From Telmatobacter sp. DSM 110680 (GTDB taxonomy: Bacteria > Acidobacteriota > Terriglobia > Terriglobales > Acidobacteriaceae), in NCBI RefSeq assembly GCF_039994875.1, contig NZ_CP121196.1, positions 3,658,001 to 3,722,000 on the forward strand: a DNA stretch of 64,000 bases. Reading direction: 5' to 3'. The notes below the pieces were generated by a model, which worked only from the letters and a program-made list of their open reading frames with translations, ran no database searches and had not been told where the DNA came from. The translations under genes and the position numbers were made by a program. Positions 17,342 through 27,020 of the stretch are shown piece after piece (the stretch's first letter is position 1; every line of letters begins with the position of its first letter).

Positions 17342-18940
17342 CTAGTTGTGCTTCCCCTTCCACTCCGCATACGGACCCTGAAAATCCTCAATCCCATCCG
17401 CCTTGAAGTTCCATAGTCGCGTCGCCACTTCATCGATCAGATCGTGATCGTGCGTTACCAGCAGCACAGTGCCTTCAAATCGTTGCAGCGCAATATTCAG
17501 CGCGTTGATCGCTTCGAGATCCAGGTGGTTCGTCGGCTCGTCAAAAATCAGAATGTTCGGCTTGGTCAGGATCAGTTTGCAGAACACCAACCGGGCCTGC
17601 TCGCCACCCGAGAGCGCCTTGGTCTGCTTATCGCCCTCTTCGCCCGAGAAAAGCATCTGCCCGAGGATTCCGCGAATCTCTTCCACATGCGCAGCGGGAT
17701 TCCAGCGATGCAGCCACTCCGCCACTGTTAGTCCGTGCTCAATCAGTGAACCAACATCCTGCGGGAAATAGCCAATCTGCGCTTCGTGTCCCCAAAAAAC
17801 AGCGCCTGAATCCAAACTGAAATCCTTGTCAGCAAGTCCGGGATAATTGGCCAGAAGGCTTTTCAGCAGCGTGGTCTTGCCCGCGCCGTTACGCCCCATC
17901 AAGCAGATCTTTTCTCCGCGCAGAACATTCGCAGTGAATCCATCGATGACCTTCTTGTCGTCGTACAACTTGGTCAGGTGCTTGAACTCCAGCACGTGCT
18001 TCCCGCTCGGACGAATCTGGTCAAAACGAACGTAGGGCCGTTGAATGTTTGACCGTGCCAGCTCGTTCGTCTGTAGCCGCTCCACTTCTTTGCGCCTGCT
18101 CGTCACCTGCGATGACCGCGTGCCCGCCGCAAATCGCGCGATGAATTCATTCAACTGCGCAATCTTCTTGTCGCGTTGAGCATTCTGTGACTCGAGGGTG
18201 GAACGAATCTGCGTCTTCGCCATCACCATCTCGTCGTACCCGCCGCTGTAAATGATGATGGTCTGGTAATCGATATCCGCAGTATGCGTTGTCACGCTGT
18301 TCAGAAAATGCCGGTCGTGCGAAATTGCAATCAGGGTTCCGTTGTATTGGTTCAGAAAATCCTGCAGCCAGTGCACGGAATCGAGATCGAGATAGTTGGT
18401 CGGCTCGTCCAGCAGCAGCGCTTCAGGCTTTCCGAACAGGGCCTGTGCCAGCAACACGCGGACTTTCTGTCCACCCTGCAACTCGCCCATCTTGCGCTCG
18501 TGCAGATCTTCGGTGATGTCCAGGCCATCCAACAGAATGGCAGCGTCCGCCTCCGCCGTGTACCCATCTTCGTCGCCGATTACGCCTTCCAGTTCGCCCA
18601 GCCGCATGCCGTCCGCATCGCTCAGCTCCGCCTTCTCGTAAATGCGGTCCCGTTCTTCGAGCGCGCTCCAAAGGGGCTTGTTTCCCATGATGACGGTGTC
18701 AATCACGCGATAGGCATCAAATGCAAACTGATCCTGCCGCAGCACGCCGAATTTACGCGGCCGCACCACCGTCCCTTTTTGCGCTTCCAACTCGCCGGTC
18801 AGCACCTTCATAAAAGTGGATTTGCCTGAGCCATTCGGTCCCGTTAGCCCATAGCGCCGTCCCGGCGTAAAATTCACGGATACATCTTCGAAAAGCACTT
18901 TTGCGCCATAGCGCATCGACACATTGCTTACACTCAGCAT
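17342..18940 (-). CDS. ybiT: ABC-F family ATPase, YbiT-like
   Basis: Soluble protein with two fused ABC domains and no membrane part; ABC-F proteins act on the ribosome as translation factors. 532 aa, close to E. coli YbiT (530), with shared stretches such as RLRQDQFAF-type, DTVIMGxKxLW and SHDRHFLNxVxTHxADxDY. Walker A motifs are GPNGSGKST (about 38) and GRNGAGKTT; signatures are LQGGQ and LSGGE. A charged linker lies between the domains. The ATG at 18940 gives the family N-terminus (MLSVSNVSMRYG); the frame extends 20 codons upstream without support. The specific cellular role is unproven. Confidence 0.92.
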   Translation of the reverse strand: MLSVSNVSMRYGAKVLFEDVSVNFTPGRRYGLTGPNGSGKSTFMKVLTGELEAQKGTVVRPRKFGVLRQDQFAFDAYRVIDTVIMGNKPLWSALEERDRIYEKAELSDADGMRLGELEGVIGDEDGYTAEADAAILLDGLDITEDLHERKMGELQGGQKVRVLLAQALFGKPEALLLDEPTNYLDLDSVHWLQDFLNQYNGTLIAISHDRHFLNSVTTHTADIDYQTIIIYSGGYDEMVMAKTQIRSTLESQNAQRDKKIAQLNEFIARFAAGTRSSQVTSRRKEVERLQTNELARSNIQRPYVRFDQIRPSGKHVLEFKHLTKLYDDKKVIDGFTANVLRGEKICLMGRNGAGKTTLLKSLLANYPGLADKDFSLDSGAVFWGHEAQIGYFPQDVGSLIEHGLTVAEWLHRWNPAAHVEEIRGILGQMLFSGEEGDKQTKALSGGEQARLVFCKLILTKPNILIFDEPTNHLDLEAINALNIALQRFEGTVLLVTHDHDLIDEVATRLWNFKADGIEDFQGPYAEWKGKHN

Positions 18941-19747
18941 TTCGTTTCGTTTTCCTGTAGGCGAGCCACAGCGGAACCTTGGCGCCGCTGGCCCGATCAA
19001 TTTTTGAATTGGCTCAGAGTTTCGGGATACGCGATTACGGATTTGATCCCGTTAGACTGCTGCACTTCCAGTTTCTCATAACCGCTCGGTCGCCGCCCAA
19101 CGCCTGGAGTGCCCCAATCTTTCAATAGAGCATGAACTTAGCGTGGTGAGGTCGTTTAAGAACTCTTTGGCATTCAATTTGCTTATGTTGCGCAAGTGAT
19201 GGCGAAGCCCAGGGAACTTGCGTTGTACTTTCCTTCTGGGGCTTCCTTTCCGCTAAAAGGATTTAGTTTTGATACAAACGATTGTTCAATCCAGAAAAAA
19301 GAAAGCAACTTCCATCTGGGGCGAACCGTCAAAGAGCGCAAACACATCGCACTTGCGGTGTTTTTCCATTTTGAATACTTTTTGAAAGATGCTCTCTTAA
19401 GCGGGCTTTGAAAATTCCGGGCCTCGCCGCTCAACAAGTAAATAAAGGTCCCTGAGACCATCAAGACCGGATCAATCCGAGGGTTTGTGGTTCGTCATCA
19501 CTCGAACCGTCGGCATTCAATCCGTTGCACCTTCCCCGCAAGACTGGAAAGACAGGGTAGTAACACCGGTCGGAGTGGAATTCCACTTCCGCGGTCTGTC
19601 ATCGCTGCTTCAAATGCGGCGTGTACGGGCATGCGCGAACTAGCGTTCGCGTCGACGCGATAAGTGTGTCCACTTCGCTCCACTACTCCCGGCTTCGAGA
19701 AGAGAAGGACTAACTCCCGTCGCAAGCCGGGCTTTTTAGGAGGACAA
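18941..19747. other. Long gene-free region upstream of the TonB-dependent receptor
   Basis: About 800 bases without a convincing gene. The part near 19170-19400 is visibly more A/T-rich than its neighbours and contains only short frames without ribosome sites or family resemblance. A partial motif like the left arm of repeat family 2 (GAGTGCCCCAATC) occurs near 19107. The last 60 bases hold the hairpin at 19688. Promoter elements for the receptor are presumably here, but I cannot place them with confidence. Confidence 0.6.
19688..19744 (+). promoter_or_regulatory. Leader hairpin with T-run directly before the receptor ribosome site
   Basis: CCCGGCTT (19688-19695) pairs perfectly with AAGCCGGG (19724-19731). 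CTTTTT (19732-19737) follows, then the Shine-Dalgarno AGGAGGA (19738-19744) and the ATG at 19748. The geometry is that of a terminator placed immediately before a start site, which suggests attenuation or control of ribosome access. The 28-base loop is long for a terminator. Confidence 0.5.
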
Positions 19748-22700
19748 ATGAATTTCGTCAGGCGTGCACTCGGCGTAGTGCTAATGACGTTCCTGTGTGG
19801 CGCAGCCGCATGGGCGCAGGAGAACGCAGAACTTAAAGGCACCGTCACCGATCCATCCGGTGCCGTTGTTCCCAACGCAACCATCACCATCACCAATACT
19901 GCAACCGGTGAATCCAAAACTGCCACCAGCAATGGCGCCGGTCTCTACGACTTTTCCAATCTGCAACACGGCACCTACAACCTGAAAGCCGAAGCCAAGG
20001 GTTTTAATACCTCCCAGACCAATGGCATCGTGATGAACGTTGCCGCTACCGTGGCGCAGAATGTCACCCTTGCCATCGGCACCGGCGTGCAGACTGTCAC
20101 CGTGGAGGCTGACGCTTTGCATTTGCAAACCGAAACTAACGAGGTCAGCAATCTCATTACCGGCCAGCAGATCACCCAGCTGGCGACCAATGGCCGCAAC
20201 ATGGTGTCGCTCACCACCCTCGGCACTGGTGTCTCCAACAATCTACCTTCATTTAACGGAGTTACCGCGCAAGGCAGCGGATTCGGGCTTAGCTTCAACG
20301 GCATGCGTCCCGACCACAACGACTGGCTCATCGACGGCGGCGAAGCCTACGATCGCGGAAGCGGTGGCAAGTTTGATCTGATGCCATCGCCTGATGCGCT
20401 GGCGGAGTTCCAGACCCTGAGCAGCAACTACAGCCCCGATTATGGTATCGCCTCCGGAGGCACCGTAACCATGGTGGTGAAATCCGGCACCAAGAACTAC
20501 CACGGCGAATTATGGGAGTTCGATCGCAACGATGCCTTCGACGCCGGAAGCTATTTCGCCAAGCGCAACAATAGTCCTACTCCGGAATTGCGCCTGAACA
20601 TTTTTGGCGGCAACGTCGGCGGTCCCGTCTTCATCCCCGGCATCTACCCCAAGGACAAAAGCAGAACCTTCTTCTTCGTGAATGAGGAATGGCGCCGCTT
20701 CGTCAATGGCGTCAACCCCAGTCCTACGAACACGGTTCCAGCGTCGGATTTTCCAACTGCAGGTTCTAACCTCGTTTACACGCCTTTCGCGGGTGGAGCT
20801 ACGCCTGTAGTACCGGTCACCAGCGATCCCGCGAAGTTGGCCATCTATGCGCAGGATGGCTTGACGCCTGGCCAGCCGTTCCCCGGAAACGTGATCCCAG
20901 CCAACCTGCTTGACCCAAACGCTGTTCTCTTCATGGGCACTGGCAACATCCCCAAGCCCAATACTGGAACGGCCGCCGACCCGCAATACATTGCGTCTCC
21001 CAAGCAGCCCACCAACGTTCGCGAGGACGTCGTCCGCATCGATCATGACATCAACTCGAAAATGCACCTGATGGGCCACTGGATGCACGATCAGATGTCG
21101 CAGACCATCATCCCGACCATGTGGAGCGGCGACAGCTACGACACCGTCGGCGACGTCTTCCAGAATCCATCCTGGTCGTCCGTCATTCAGCTCTCCCACA
21201 CCATCACGCCCAACCTGCTCAATGAGGTCGCCCTTGACGTGAATGGCAACACCATCAACATCAGCCCACTTTCCGCCGGCGGCGCTTCTTATGTTGAGCC
21301 GGCCGGTTGGAACGCAGGTAGTTTCTTCCAGAACAACAACGCTCTCAACCGTCTGCCGCAGGTAAGCTTTGGCAGTCCACTCGGAACCACATGGACTGAA
21401 ATCTACTGGCCATGGCGAAACGCCTTCCTCGATTACCAGATTCGCGATGACGTTTCATGGAACAGGGGAAAGCACGACCTCAAGTTTGGCTTTTCCTACA
21501 TGCGCGTCGACAAGAATCAGCAGCTGCAGGCAGACACCCAGGGCGATTATTCCTTCGGTAGTTCCGATTTCTCTGGAGATTCATACCTCAATTTCCTGCT
21601 CGGATTTGCAGACAGCTATCAGCAGTTGCAAAGCCTGAACACTGAACACTGGCTCAATAACACCTACTCCTTCTACGGGCAGGACAACTGGCACATTGCT
21701 CCCCGTCTCACTCTGAACATCGGTCTGCGCTGGGACTTCCTTCCTCACGTGTACGAGAAGAACAACTATGTCTCGAACTTCGTCCCTGCCGACTATAACC
21801 CTGCCGCAGCGCCGCTCCTGGATGCGTCGGGAGCAATTTGCACGGCAGTTTCAGCTGGCTGTCCGGCGGTCAGTCCCGACCTGGTCAACTACAACGGCGG
21901 AACCTTCTACCTGAATGGCTTGCAACTCGCCGGTCAGAATGGATTCCCGCGCGGTATCGTGCAGAACGACTACAAGACCTTACAGCCTCGCGTAGGTTTT
22001 GCATGGGACGTATATGGGAACGGCAAAACCGTGCTCCGCGCAGGCGGTGGCATGTTCTACGAGCGTATTCAGGGCAACGATATCTACGGCGCTGCCACAA
22101 ACCCGCCGTTCGCTTACCACCCGTCAGCGAACGCGGTTTACTTCTCCAGCCCCACGACCAGCGCGATCACCGGAGGAACCGCGTCCACGCCAACCTTCCC
22201 GGCCGGCTTGCAGGATCTCAGCTACTACTATCCCGATCCGGCAACCGCGCAATACAGCCTGGGCATCCAGCAACAGTTGGCGCCTGCAGTTGTATTCGTG
22301 ATGCAGTACGTTGGTTCAGCCGGATGGAACCAGTCGGACGAGCGTAATATCAACACGCTTCCGATAGGGGACATCGTCCATCGGCAGCAGGTGGCCGCTG
22401 GTCTGGCGAATGCGAACCTCTATCGCCAGTTCCTTGGCTATTCCAACATCACCCAGATTGAAAGCGCAACCAACCAGAACTACAACTCATTCCAAACCAG
22501 CTTCCGCTGGCAGAACCGCCACAACCTCACCATGCAGTTCTCTTACACATGGTCGCATGAGATCGACATCCAAAGTGGCGACCTCGGATCCACCAATATC
22601 TCCGGATCAGGCGGAACTGTTTCCAACCCATTCAATCTCAGATATGACCGCGGCTCCGGCGTGCTCGATCGCCGTCATATCTTCAACGCAAACTACGATT

Positions 22701-23218
22701 ACAAATTGCCGTTCTGGCTCCACGGTGGAAACTTCATCGAGCACGGTGTGCTTGGCGGATGGGAGCTTTCCGGTGTCACCATTGCAGAATCAGGATCACC
22801 CATCAACGTCACTTACTCACCCGATACCCTCGGTCTCGGCGGTGGCACAACCAACCGGCCTGATCTGGTTGGAAACGGGCGCACAGGACCGAAGACCGTA
22901 TCTCAGTGGTTCAACACCGGTGCGTTCGCCGCTCCACTCGCTCCCTGGAATGGAGGCACAAACCAGGGCTTTGGCACTGCCGGCAAGGACGCCGTCATCG
23001 GGCCGGGCCTATTCAACTGGAACCTCGCCTTGTTCAAGAGCGTTCCTTTCACCGGAAGAGAAAATCCACACCTTGAACTCCGCGTAGAAACCTTTAACAC
23101 CTTCAACCACACCGAATTCAACAGCGTGGACACAGGCTATACCGACGGCAACTTTGGACAGGTAACCAGCACATTCGATCCCCGCGAATTCCAATTCGGC
23201 GGTAAGATCGTTTTCTAA
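19748..23218 (+). CDS. TonB-dependent outer-membrane receptor, Oar-like
   Basis: Outer-membrane beta-barrel for energised uptake of a large substrate, probably a carbohydrate or peptide. 1156 aa. The signal peptide ends about residue 24 (AAAWAQ). A carboxypeptidase-regulatory-like beta-sandwich follows (about 28-110, ELKGTVTDPSGAVVPNA), then the plug domain and a large barrel. The final residue is Phe (GGKIVF), as usual for outer-membrane proteins. The start at 19748 is fixed by AGGAGGA four bases upstream; the frame extends to 19664 without support. Such receptors are expanded in Acidobacteriota. A hairpin lies in the leader and a strong terminator follows at 23238. Confidence 0.93.
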   Translation: MNFVRRALGVVLMTFLCGAAAWAQENAELKGTVTDPSGAVVPNATITITNTATGESKTATSNGAGLYDFSNLQHGTYNLKAEAKGFNTSQTNGIVMNVAATVAQNVTLAIGTGVQTVTVEADALHLQTETNEVSNLITGQQITQLATNGRNMVSLTTLGTGVSNNLPSFNGVTAQGSGFGLSFNGMRPDHNDWLIDGGEAYDRGSGGKFDLMPSPDALAEFQTLSSNYSPDYGIASGGTVTMVVKSGTKNYHGELWEFDRNDAFDAGSYFAKRNNSPTPELRLNIFGGNVGGPVFIPGIYPKDKSRTFFFVNEEWRRFVNGVNPSPTNTVPASDFPTAGSNLVYTPFAGGATPVVPVTSDPAKLAIYAQDGLTPGQPFPGNVIPANLLDPNAVLFMGTGNIPKPNTGTAADPQYIASPKQPTNVREDVVRIDHDINSKMHLMGHWMHDQMSQTIIPTMWSGDSYDTVGDVFQNPSWSSVIQLSHTITPNLLNEVALDVNGNTINISPLSAGGASYVEPAGWNAGSFFQNNNALNRLPQVSFGSPLGTTWTEIYWPWRNAFLDYQIRDDVSWNRGKHDLKFGFSYMRVDKNQQLQADTQGDYSFGSSDFSGDSYLNFLLGFADSYQQLQSLNTEHWLNNTYSFYGQDNWHIAPRLTLNIGLRWDFLPHVYEKNNYVSNFVPADYNPAAAPLLDASGAICTAVSAGCPAVSPDLVNYNGGTFYLNGLQLAGQNGFPRGIVQNDYKTLQPRVGFAWDVYGNGKTVLRAGGGMFYERIQGNDIYGAATNPPFAYHPSANAVYFSSPTTSAITGGTASTPTFPAGLQDLSYYYPDPATAQYSLGIQQQLAPAVVFVMQYVGSAGWNQSDERNINTLPIGDIVHRQQVAAGLANANLYRQFLGYSNITQIESATNQNYNSFQTSFRWQNRHNLTMQFSYTWSHEIDIQSGDLGSTNISGSGGTVSNPFNLRYDRGSGVLDRRHIFNANYDYKLPFWLHGGNFIEHGVLGGWELSGVTIAESGSPINVTYSPDTLGLGGGTTNRPDLVGNGRTGPKTVSQWFNTGAFAAPLAPWNGGTNQGFGTAGKDAVIGPGLFNWNLALFKSVPFTGRENPHLELRVETFNTFNHTEFNSVDTGYTDGNFGQVTSTFDPREFQFGGKIVF

Positions 23219-23237
23219 CTGAGCCAGAAAACAGAAG

Positions 23238-23274
23238 GGGCGCGACGGCTAAACTCATCGCGCCCTTTTGTTTT
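23238..23274 (+). terminator. Intrinsic terminator of the TonB-dependent receptor
   Basis: GGGCGCGA (23238-23245) pairs perfectly with TCGCGCCC (23258-23265) around a 12-base loop. TTTTGTTTT follows. It starts 20 bases after the stop codon. Confidence 0.88.
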
Positions 23275-23295
23275 CGTGCCGACAAAACTCGACGA

Positions 23296-23368
23296 TGTCA
23301 TCCTGGGCGGAGCATCTTGGGGCCCCTCAGACGATAAGTCCGTGGGGTAAGCGGTGGAAGGATCTGCT
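23296..23368 (+). repeat. Intergenic hairpin repeat, family 1, copy 1
   Basis: About 72 bp, opening TGTCATCCTGGGCGGAGC and closing GGAAGGATCTGC. The central hairpin is CCCCTCAGAC against GTCCGTGGGG, with two mismatches. It lies between the convergent receptor gene and queE. Other copies are at 30133, 32336, 59177 and 63248. Confidence 0.85.
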
Positions 23369-23399
23369 GCTTCCGTCGACCGCCTACGGAACAATCGCC

Positions 23400-24038
23400 T
23401 TACGGAATCCCCACGATCTTGTGCGTTTGCAAACTGAGCCTCCACTTTGGATGCTCGAGGCAATATCGCACTGCCAGCTCGGTATTCGCTATCCGCTCCG
23501 GCCCATCCATCGGCTGCAGAAAGAAATTGCGAAACTCCAGTACCTCAAACTCCGGCGGCTGAGCATTTAATTGCGGAAACACCAGCTTCAACTCATCGCC
23601 GGTCTTCTGCACCAGCGGCGCACCCGCTTTGGGACTCACACATATCCAGTCAATCCCCGCCGGCGCTTCCACTGTCCCATTGGTTTCTACCGCAACTTCA
23701 AAATCGCGCTCATGCAGGGCATCGATCAGCACCCGGTCCAATTGCAGTAATGGCTCGCCCCCAGTGCACACCACGAACCGAGTTCCGTCCGTTCCACGAC
23801 CAGGCCATTTCGCGACAATCGCCTCAGCCAGATCTTCCGCAATTTCAAATTTGCCTCCGCCTTCACCGTCCACGCCCACAAACTGCGTATCGCAAAACTG
23901 GCAGATCGCCGACGCTCGATCGCTCTCACGCCCCGACCACAAATTGCATCCCGCAAATCGGCAAAATACCGCTGCCCGCCCCGCCTGAGCGCCCTCGCCT
24001 TGCAGCGTATAAAAAATCTCTTTCACCGCATAGCTCAT
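23400..24038 (-). CDS. queE: 7-carboxy-7-deazaguanine synthase (radical SAM)
   Basis: Converts 6-carboxytetrahydropterin to 7-carboxy-7-deazaguanine in queuosine/preQ0 synthesis. 212 aa. The cluster-binding cysteines are Cys31, Cys46 and Cys49 in a C-x14-C-x2-C arrangement, the known QueE variant of the radical SAM motif. The N-terminus ([19 protein letters not shown]) is characteristic of the family, and TGGEPLLQ is the SAM-binding segment. It is co-transcribed with queC, whose stop overlaps this start by four bases (ATGA). Confidence 0.95.
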   Translation of the reverse strand: MSYAVKEIFYTLQGEGAQAGRAAVFCRFAGCNLWSGRESDRASAICQFCDTQFVGVDGEGGGKFEIAEDLAEAIVAKWPGRGTDGTRFVVCTGGEPLLQLDRVLIDALHERDFEVAVETNGTVEAPAGIDWICVSPKAGAPLVQKTGDELKLVFPQLNAQPPEFEVLEFRNFFLQPMDGPERIANTELAVRYCLEHPKWRLSLQTHKIVGIP

Positions 24039-24766
24039 CGCCGCACCGCATCGGGATAGGGCAGGGGATCGTCAATCCCGTTTTCGCGAAATCCTTTTCG
24101 CCTCAGGAAACAAGAGTCGCATTGTCCGCACGGCTTGCCATCCGGCGCAGGATCGTAACAACTGCTCGTCAATGCGTAATCCACTCCGAGTTCCAATCCT
24201 TTTCGAATAATCTGCGCTTTCGTAAGTTGCATGAGTGGGCTGTGGATTATAAGTTTCTGTCGCTCTTCCACTCCGGCTTTTGTGGCGAGGTTCGCCATCG
24301 TTTCAAAGGCACGAATGAACTCCGGCCGGCAGTCTGGATATCCGCTGTAATCCAGTGCATTCACGCCGATAAACACGTCGCTCGCGCCTAATACCTCCGC
24401 CCACGCCAGCGCAAACGAGAGAAAGATTGTGTTCCGCGCCGGTACATAGGTCACGGGTATGCCATGCTCGATTTCCGCGCTGTCGCGCCCCTTCGGCACA
24501 TCGATATCGTCTGTCAGTGCCGACCCGCCAAACACGCGCAGATCGATGGTCGCAATCCTATGTTGTGCAAGGCCTAACCCGCGCGCTAGCCGCTTTGCTG
24601 CTTCCAACTCAAAGCTGTGGCGCTGCCCATATGCGAACGAAAGTGCGTTTACTTCAAAGCCTTCACTCGCCGCAATCGCCGCAACGGTGGCCGAGTCAAG
24701 GCCACCACTGAGTAGCACGACCGCTGGCTTTTTCGGTTCAGGATTATTTTTTCTGCTTGAAATCAA
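24035..24766 (-). CDS. queC: 7-cyano-7-deazaguanine synthase
   Basis: ATP-dependent conversion of 7-carboxy-7-deazaguanine to preQ0. About 243 aa, with the N-type PP-loop SGGLDS near the start and a C-terminal zinc site with four cysteines ([17 protein letters not shown]). It is first gene of a queC-queE pair with a 4-base overlap. I prefer TTG at 24766 because GGAGG then lies five bases upstream; the GTG at 24772 would directly abut the ribosome site. The reducing enzyme queF is encoded separately at 40340; queD was not seen. Confidence 0.95.
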   Translation of the reverse strand: MISSRKNNPEPKKPAVVLLSGGLDSATVAAIAASEGFEVNALSFAYGQRHSFELEAAKRLARGLGLAQHRIATIDLRVFGGSALTDDIDVPKGRDSAEIEHGIPVTYVPARNTIFLSFALAWAEVLGASDVFIGVNALDYSGYPDCRPEFIRAFETMANLATKAGVEERQKLIIHSPLMQLTKAQIIRKGLELGVDYALTSSCYDPAPDGKPCGQCDSCFLRRKGFRENGIDDPLPYPDAVRR

Positions 24767-24915
24767 AACCACCTCCGTTTAAGAATAGCTAACCCGCTTC
24801 CGTTCTGAGAGCCGCTCTCCCCTCCTCACTCTCTCAATTCTCCTTGATTGCTTGGCATCTGGATTTCGCTGTTCGCATCCAAAAAACCCTGGGCCCCTTA
24901 ATCCGGAGGTCTTCT

Positions 24916-25887
24916 ATGCGTAGCCAGAGTATCCCCGCTCTGCCTTTATTGTTTGCGCTCGCTTCATTGTTCGTCACACCCTGGATGCTTAACGCACAGC
25001 CATCCGGCGGTGTTACTGGTGACCCCACCGATCCAGTTATCTCCTCACGTGCAGCCAACAGTTTGCCGTCGAACCTCGCTTCAGGAACGACCGGCAGCGA
25101 CCGCTCACTCCCGCAACCTGGAGATTCAGCAACGATCGCAACCACGCAGGTCAAGTTGTCGCTCAAAGCTCTCAACGATCTGCTCGAGGAATATCGGAAA
25201 ACGGGAGATCGTCCGTCAGAAGCGCATACACTCGGCGCCATTGCCAGTTCATACAACGCGCTCCACCAGCAACAGAAGGCAGTCCAACTATTTCAGGCAG
25301 AACTTAATCTGTGGTGCGCACTCGATGACAAGAAGAACGAAGCTACAACTCTCGCACATCTCGGGGATGTCTATCGCGAATGGGGATTCCCCGATCAAGC
25401 GATTCACTTCTACCGCGAGGCCCTCAAAACCGATCCTGACCCAGGCGGCAAGCTTGAGCAAGCGGCTATCTTCAACAACCTGGGTTTGGCCTATTTCGCG
25501 CTCCGCGACAAGAAAAAATGCCTTGAATATCTAGATCAATCGCTCGCGATATATCGCGCAGCGCAGAATCCTCTGGGGCAAGCACGTGCCCTTACCAACC
25601 TGGGTTCGACCTACGGGTTCCTGATCAACGACCCACATAAGGCAATCGACTATTTTCAAGAAGCAGTCACAAGACTAGAGTTACTCAATGACCGATCGAC
25701 TGAAGCAAACGCGCTCGAATTGATGGGCGGAGTATGGCTCAAACTGCAAATGCAGGATATGGCTGTGGAGAGCTACCACCGCGCTCTCTTCCTTTTCGAA
25801 CGCATAGGCGATGCACAAGGAGAAGCCTCCGTACGTAAACAATTAAGTGCTGTAGGGGATAACGATTCAATTGCCTCCGCACGCTGA
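24916..25887 (+). CDS. Secreted tetratricopeptide-repeat protein
   Basis: 323 aa with a signal peptide (about residues 1-29, ending MLNAQ) and then at least five TPR units, the clearest being AEATTLAHLGDVYREWG-like, AAIFNNLGLAYFALRD and QARALTNLGSTYGF. These resemble Rapsyn/NB-ARC type TPR arrays that mediate protein-protein contacts. No enzymatic domain is seen. The start at 24916 has GGAGGT five bases upstream, so the longer frame from 24844 is not used. It stands alone between queC (divergent) and hpnA; its partner is unknown. Confidence 0.8.
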   Translation: MRSQSIPALPLLFALASLFVTPWMLNAQPSGGVTGDPTDPVISSRAANSLPSNLASGTTGSDRSLPQPGDSATIATTQVKLSLKALNDLLEEYRKTGDRPSEAHTLGAIASSYNALHQQQKAVQLFQAELNLWCALDDKKNEATTLAHLGDVYREWGFPDQAIHFYREALKTDPDPGGKLEQAAIFNNLGLAYFALRDKKKCLEYLDQSLAIYRAAQNPLGQARALTNLGSTYGFLINDPHKAIDYFQEAVTRLELLNDRSTEANALELMGGVWLKLQMQDMAVESYHRALFLFERIGDAQGEASVRKQLSAVGDNDSIASAR

Positions 25888-26030
25888 ATTTCCGCGCGAC
25901 CAATCCCGCAGAGACTTCGCCGCACATTCGAGGATCCGTAACCCTGCGGTAGGGGCACAGCGCCATATTTTGCTGGAGGCTAATAGCGAACAACTCCTCC
26001 GCGCCCGTTAGAATAGACTTCGCGCATCTC

Positions 26031-27020
26031 ATGAAAGTCTTTCTCACAGGCGCCACCGGATTCGTAGGCCATCACGTTGCCAAAGCTCTCGTCGCTCAGG
26101 GAGCTGATCTCCGCCTCCTCGTTCGCAAGTCCAGCAATCTGTCCAACCTCGATGGCATTCCCGGCGATACCGTGGTTGGCGATCTCTCCAAGCCGGACTC
26201 GTATGCCCCCGCGCTTGCCGGATGCGACGCCGTCCTCCACGTTGCCGCGGACTACCGCCTGTGGGTCCGGGACCCGGACGAAATGTACCGCGCCAACGTA
26301 GACGGTACCCGCGATCTGCTTAAACTCGCCCGCGAAGCCCGCGTCGGCCGCGTTGTCTACACCTCATCCGTGGCCACCATGGCCTTCCGCAAAGATGGCA
26401 TCGTCGTCAACGAAGACACGCCCGTCACAATCGACGATATGGTTGGTCACTACAAGCGGTCGAAATTTCTAGCCGAACAGCAGGCAATCGCCGCCGCACA
26501 GGACGGTCAGCAGGTCATTATTCTTAACCCCACCACGCCCATCGGTCCCAACGATGCCAAGCCCACGCCTACTGGCCGAATCTTCGTCGACTTTCTGAAT
26601 AGAAAATTCCCCGCGTATGTCGACACCGGCCTCAACCTCGTCGACGTCAATGAAATCGCGCGAACCCACGTTGCTGCTCTGTCAGTCGGAAAGCCCGGTC
26701 GCCGCTACATCCTCGGTGGCGAGAACCTCACCCTCAAGCAGATCCTCGACAAGATGTCCGCCATTACCGGTATCCCCTCGCCGACGACGAAAATCCCCTT
26801 CGCCATCGCCGCCGCCTACGCCTTTTTCGAGGAGACGATTACCGGAAAAATTCGTGGCAAAGAACCCCGTGCAACATTGGAGGAAGTGCGGATGGGCCGC
26901 AAAAAGATGTTTGCCTCCTCAGCTCGCGCCCAGCAGGAATTAGGCTTCCGCATCATCCCCGTCTACCCCGCCATGCGCGCCGCCATTGAATGGTTCCGTG
27001 CCAACGGCTACGCCCCATGA
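26031..27020 (+). CDS. hpnA: Hopanoid-associated NAD-dependent sugar epimerase
   Basis: Extended short-chain dehydrogenase of the HpnA type, found in hopanoid gene clusters. 329 aa. The NAD-binding motif is TGATGFVGHHVA at residues 6-17, and the catalytic Tyr-x3-Lys is YKRSK near residue 143. Its exact substrate in hopanoid side-chain metabolism is not established. It is the first gene of a plus-strand run; its stop codon overlaps the hpnG start as ATGA. A hopanoid role is supported by hpnG, hpnC, hpnD and hpnE immediately downstream. Confidence 0.93.
   Translation: MKVFLTGATGFVGHHVAKALVAQGADLRLLVRKSSNLSNLDGIPGDTVVGDLSKPDSYAPALAGCDAVLHVAADYRLWVRDPDEMYRANVDGTRDLLKLAREARVGRVVYTSSVATMAFRKDGIVVNEDTPVTIDDMVGHYKRSKFLAEQQAIAAAQDGQQVIILNPTTPIGPNDAKPTPTGRIFVDFLNRKFPAYVDTGLNLVDVNEIARTHVAALSVGKPGRRYILGGENLTLKQILDKMSAITGIPSPTTKIPFAIAAAYAFFEETITGKIRGKEPRATLEEVRMGRKKMFASSARAQQELGFRIIPVYPAMRAAIEWFRANGYAP

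Noticed and set aside
17139..17345. 68-codon plus-strand frame between fluC and ybiT
   Set aside because: The region is explained by the fluoride riboswitch, its promoter and the alternative hairpin on the other strand; the frame has no ribosome site.
19183..19464. 93-codon minus-strand frame in the A/T-rich gap
   Set aside because: No ribosome site, no family resemblance, and a composition that looks like non-coding sequence.
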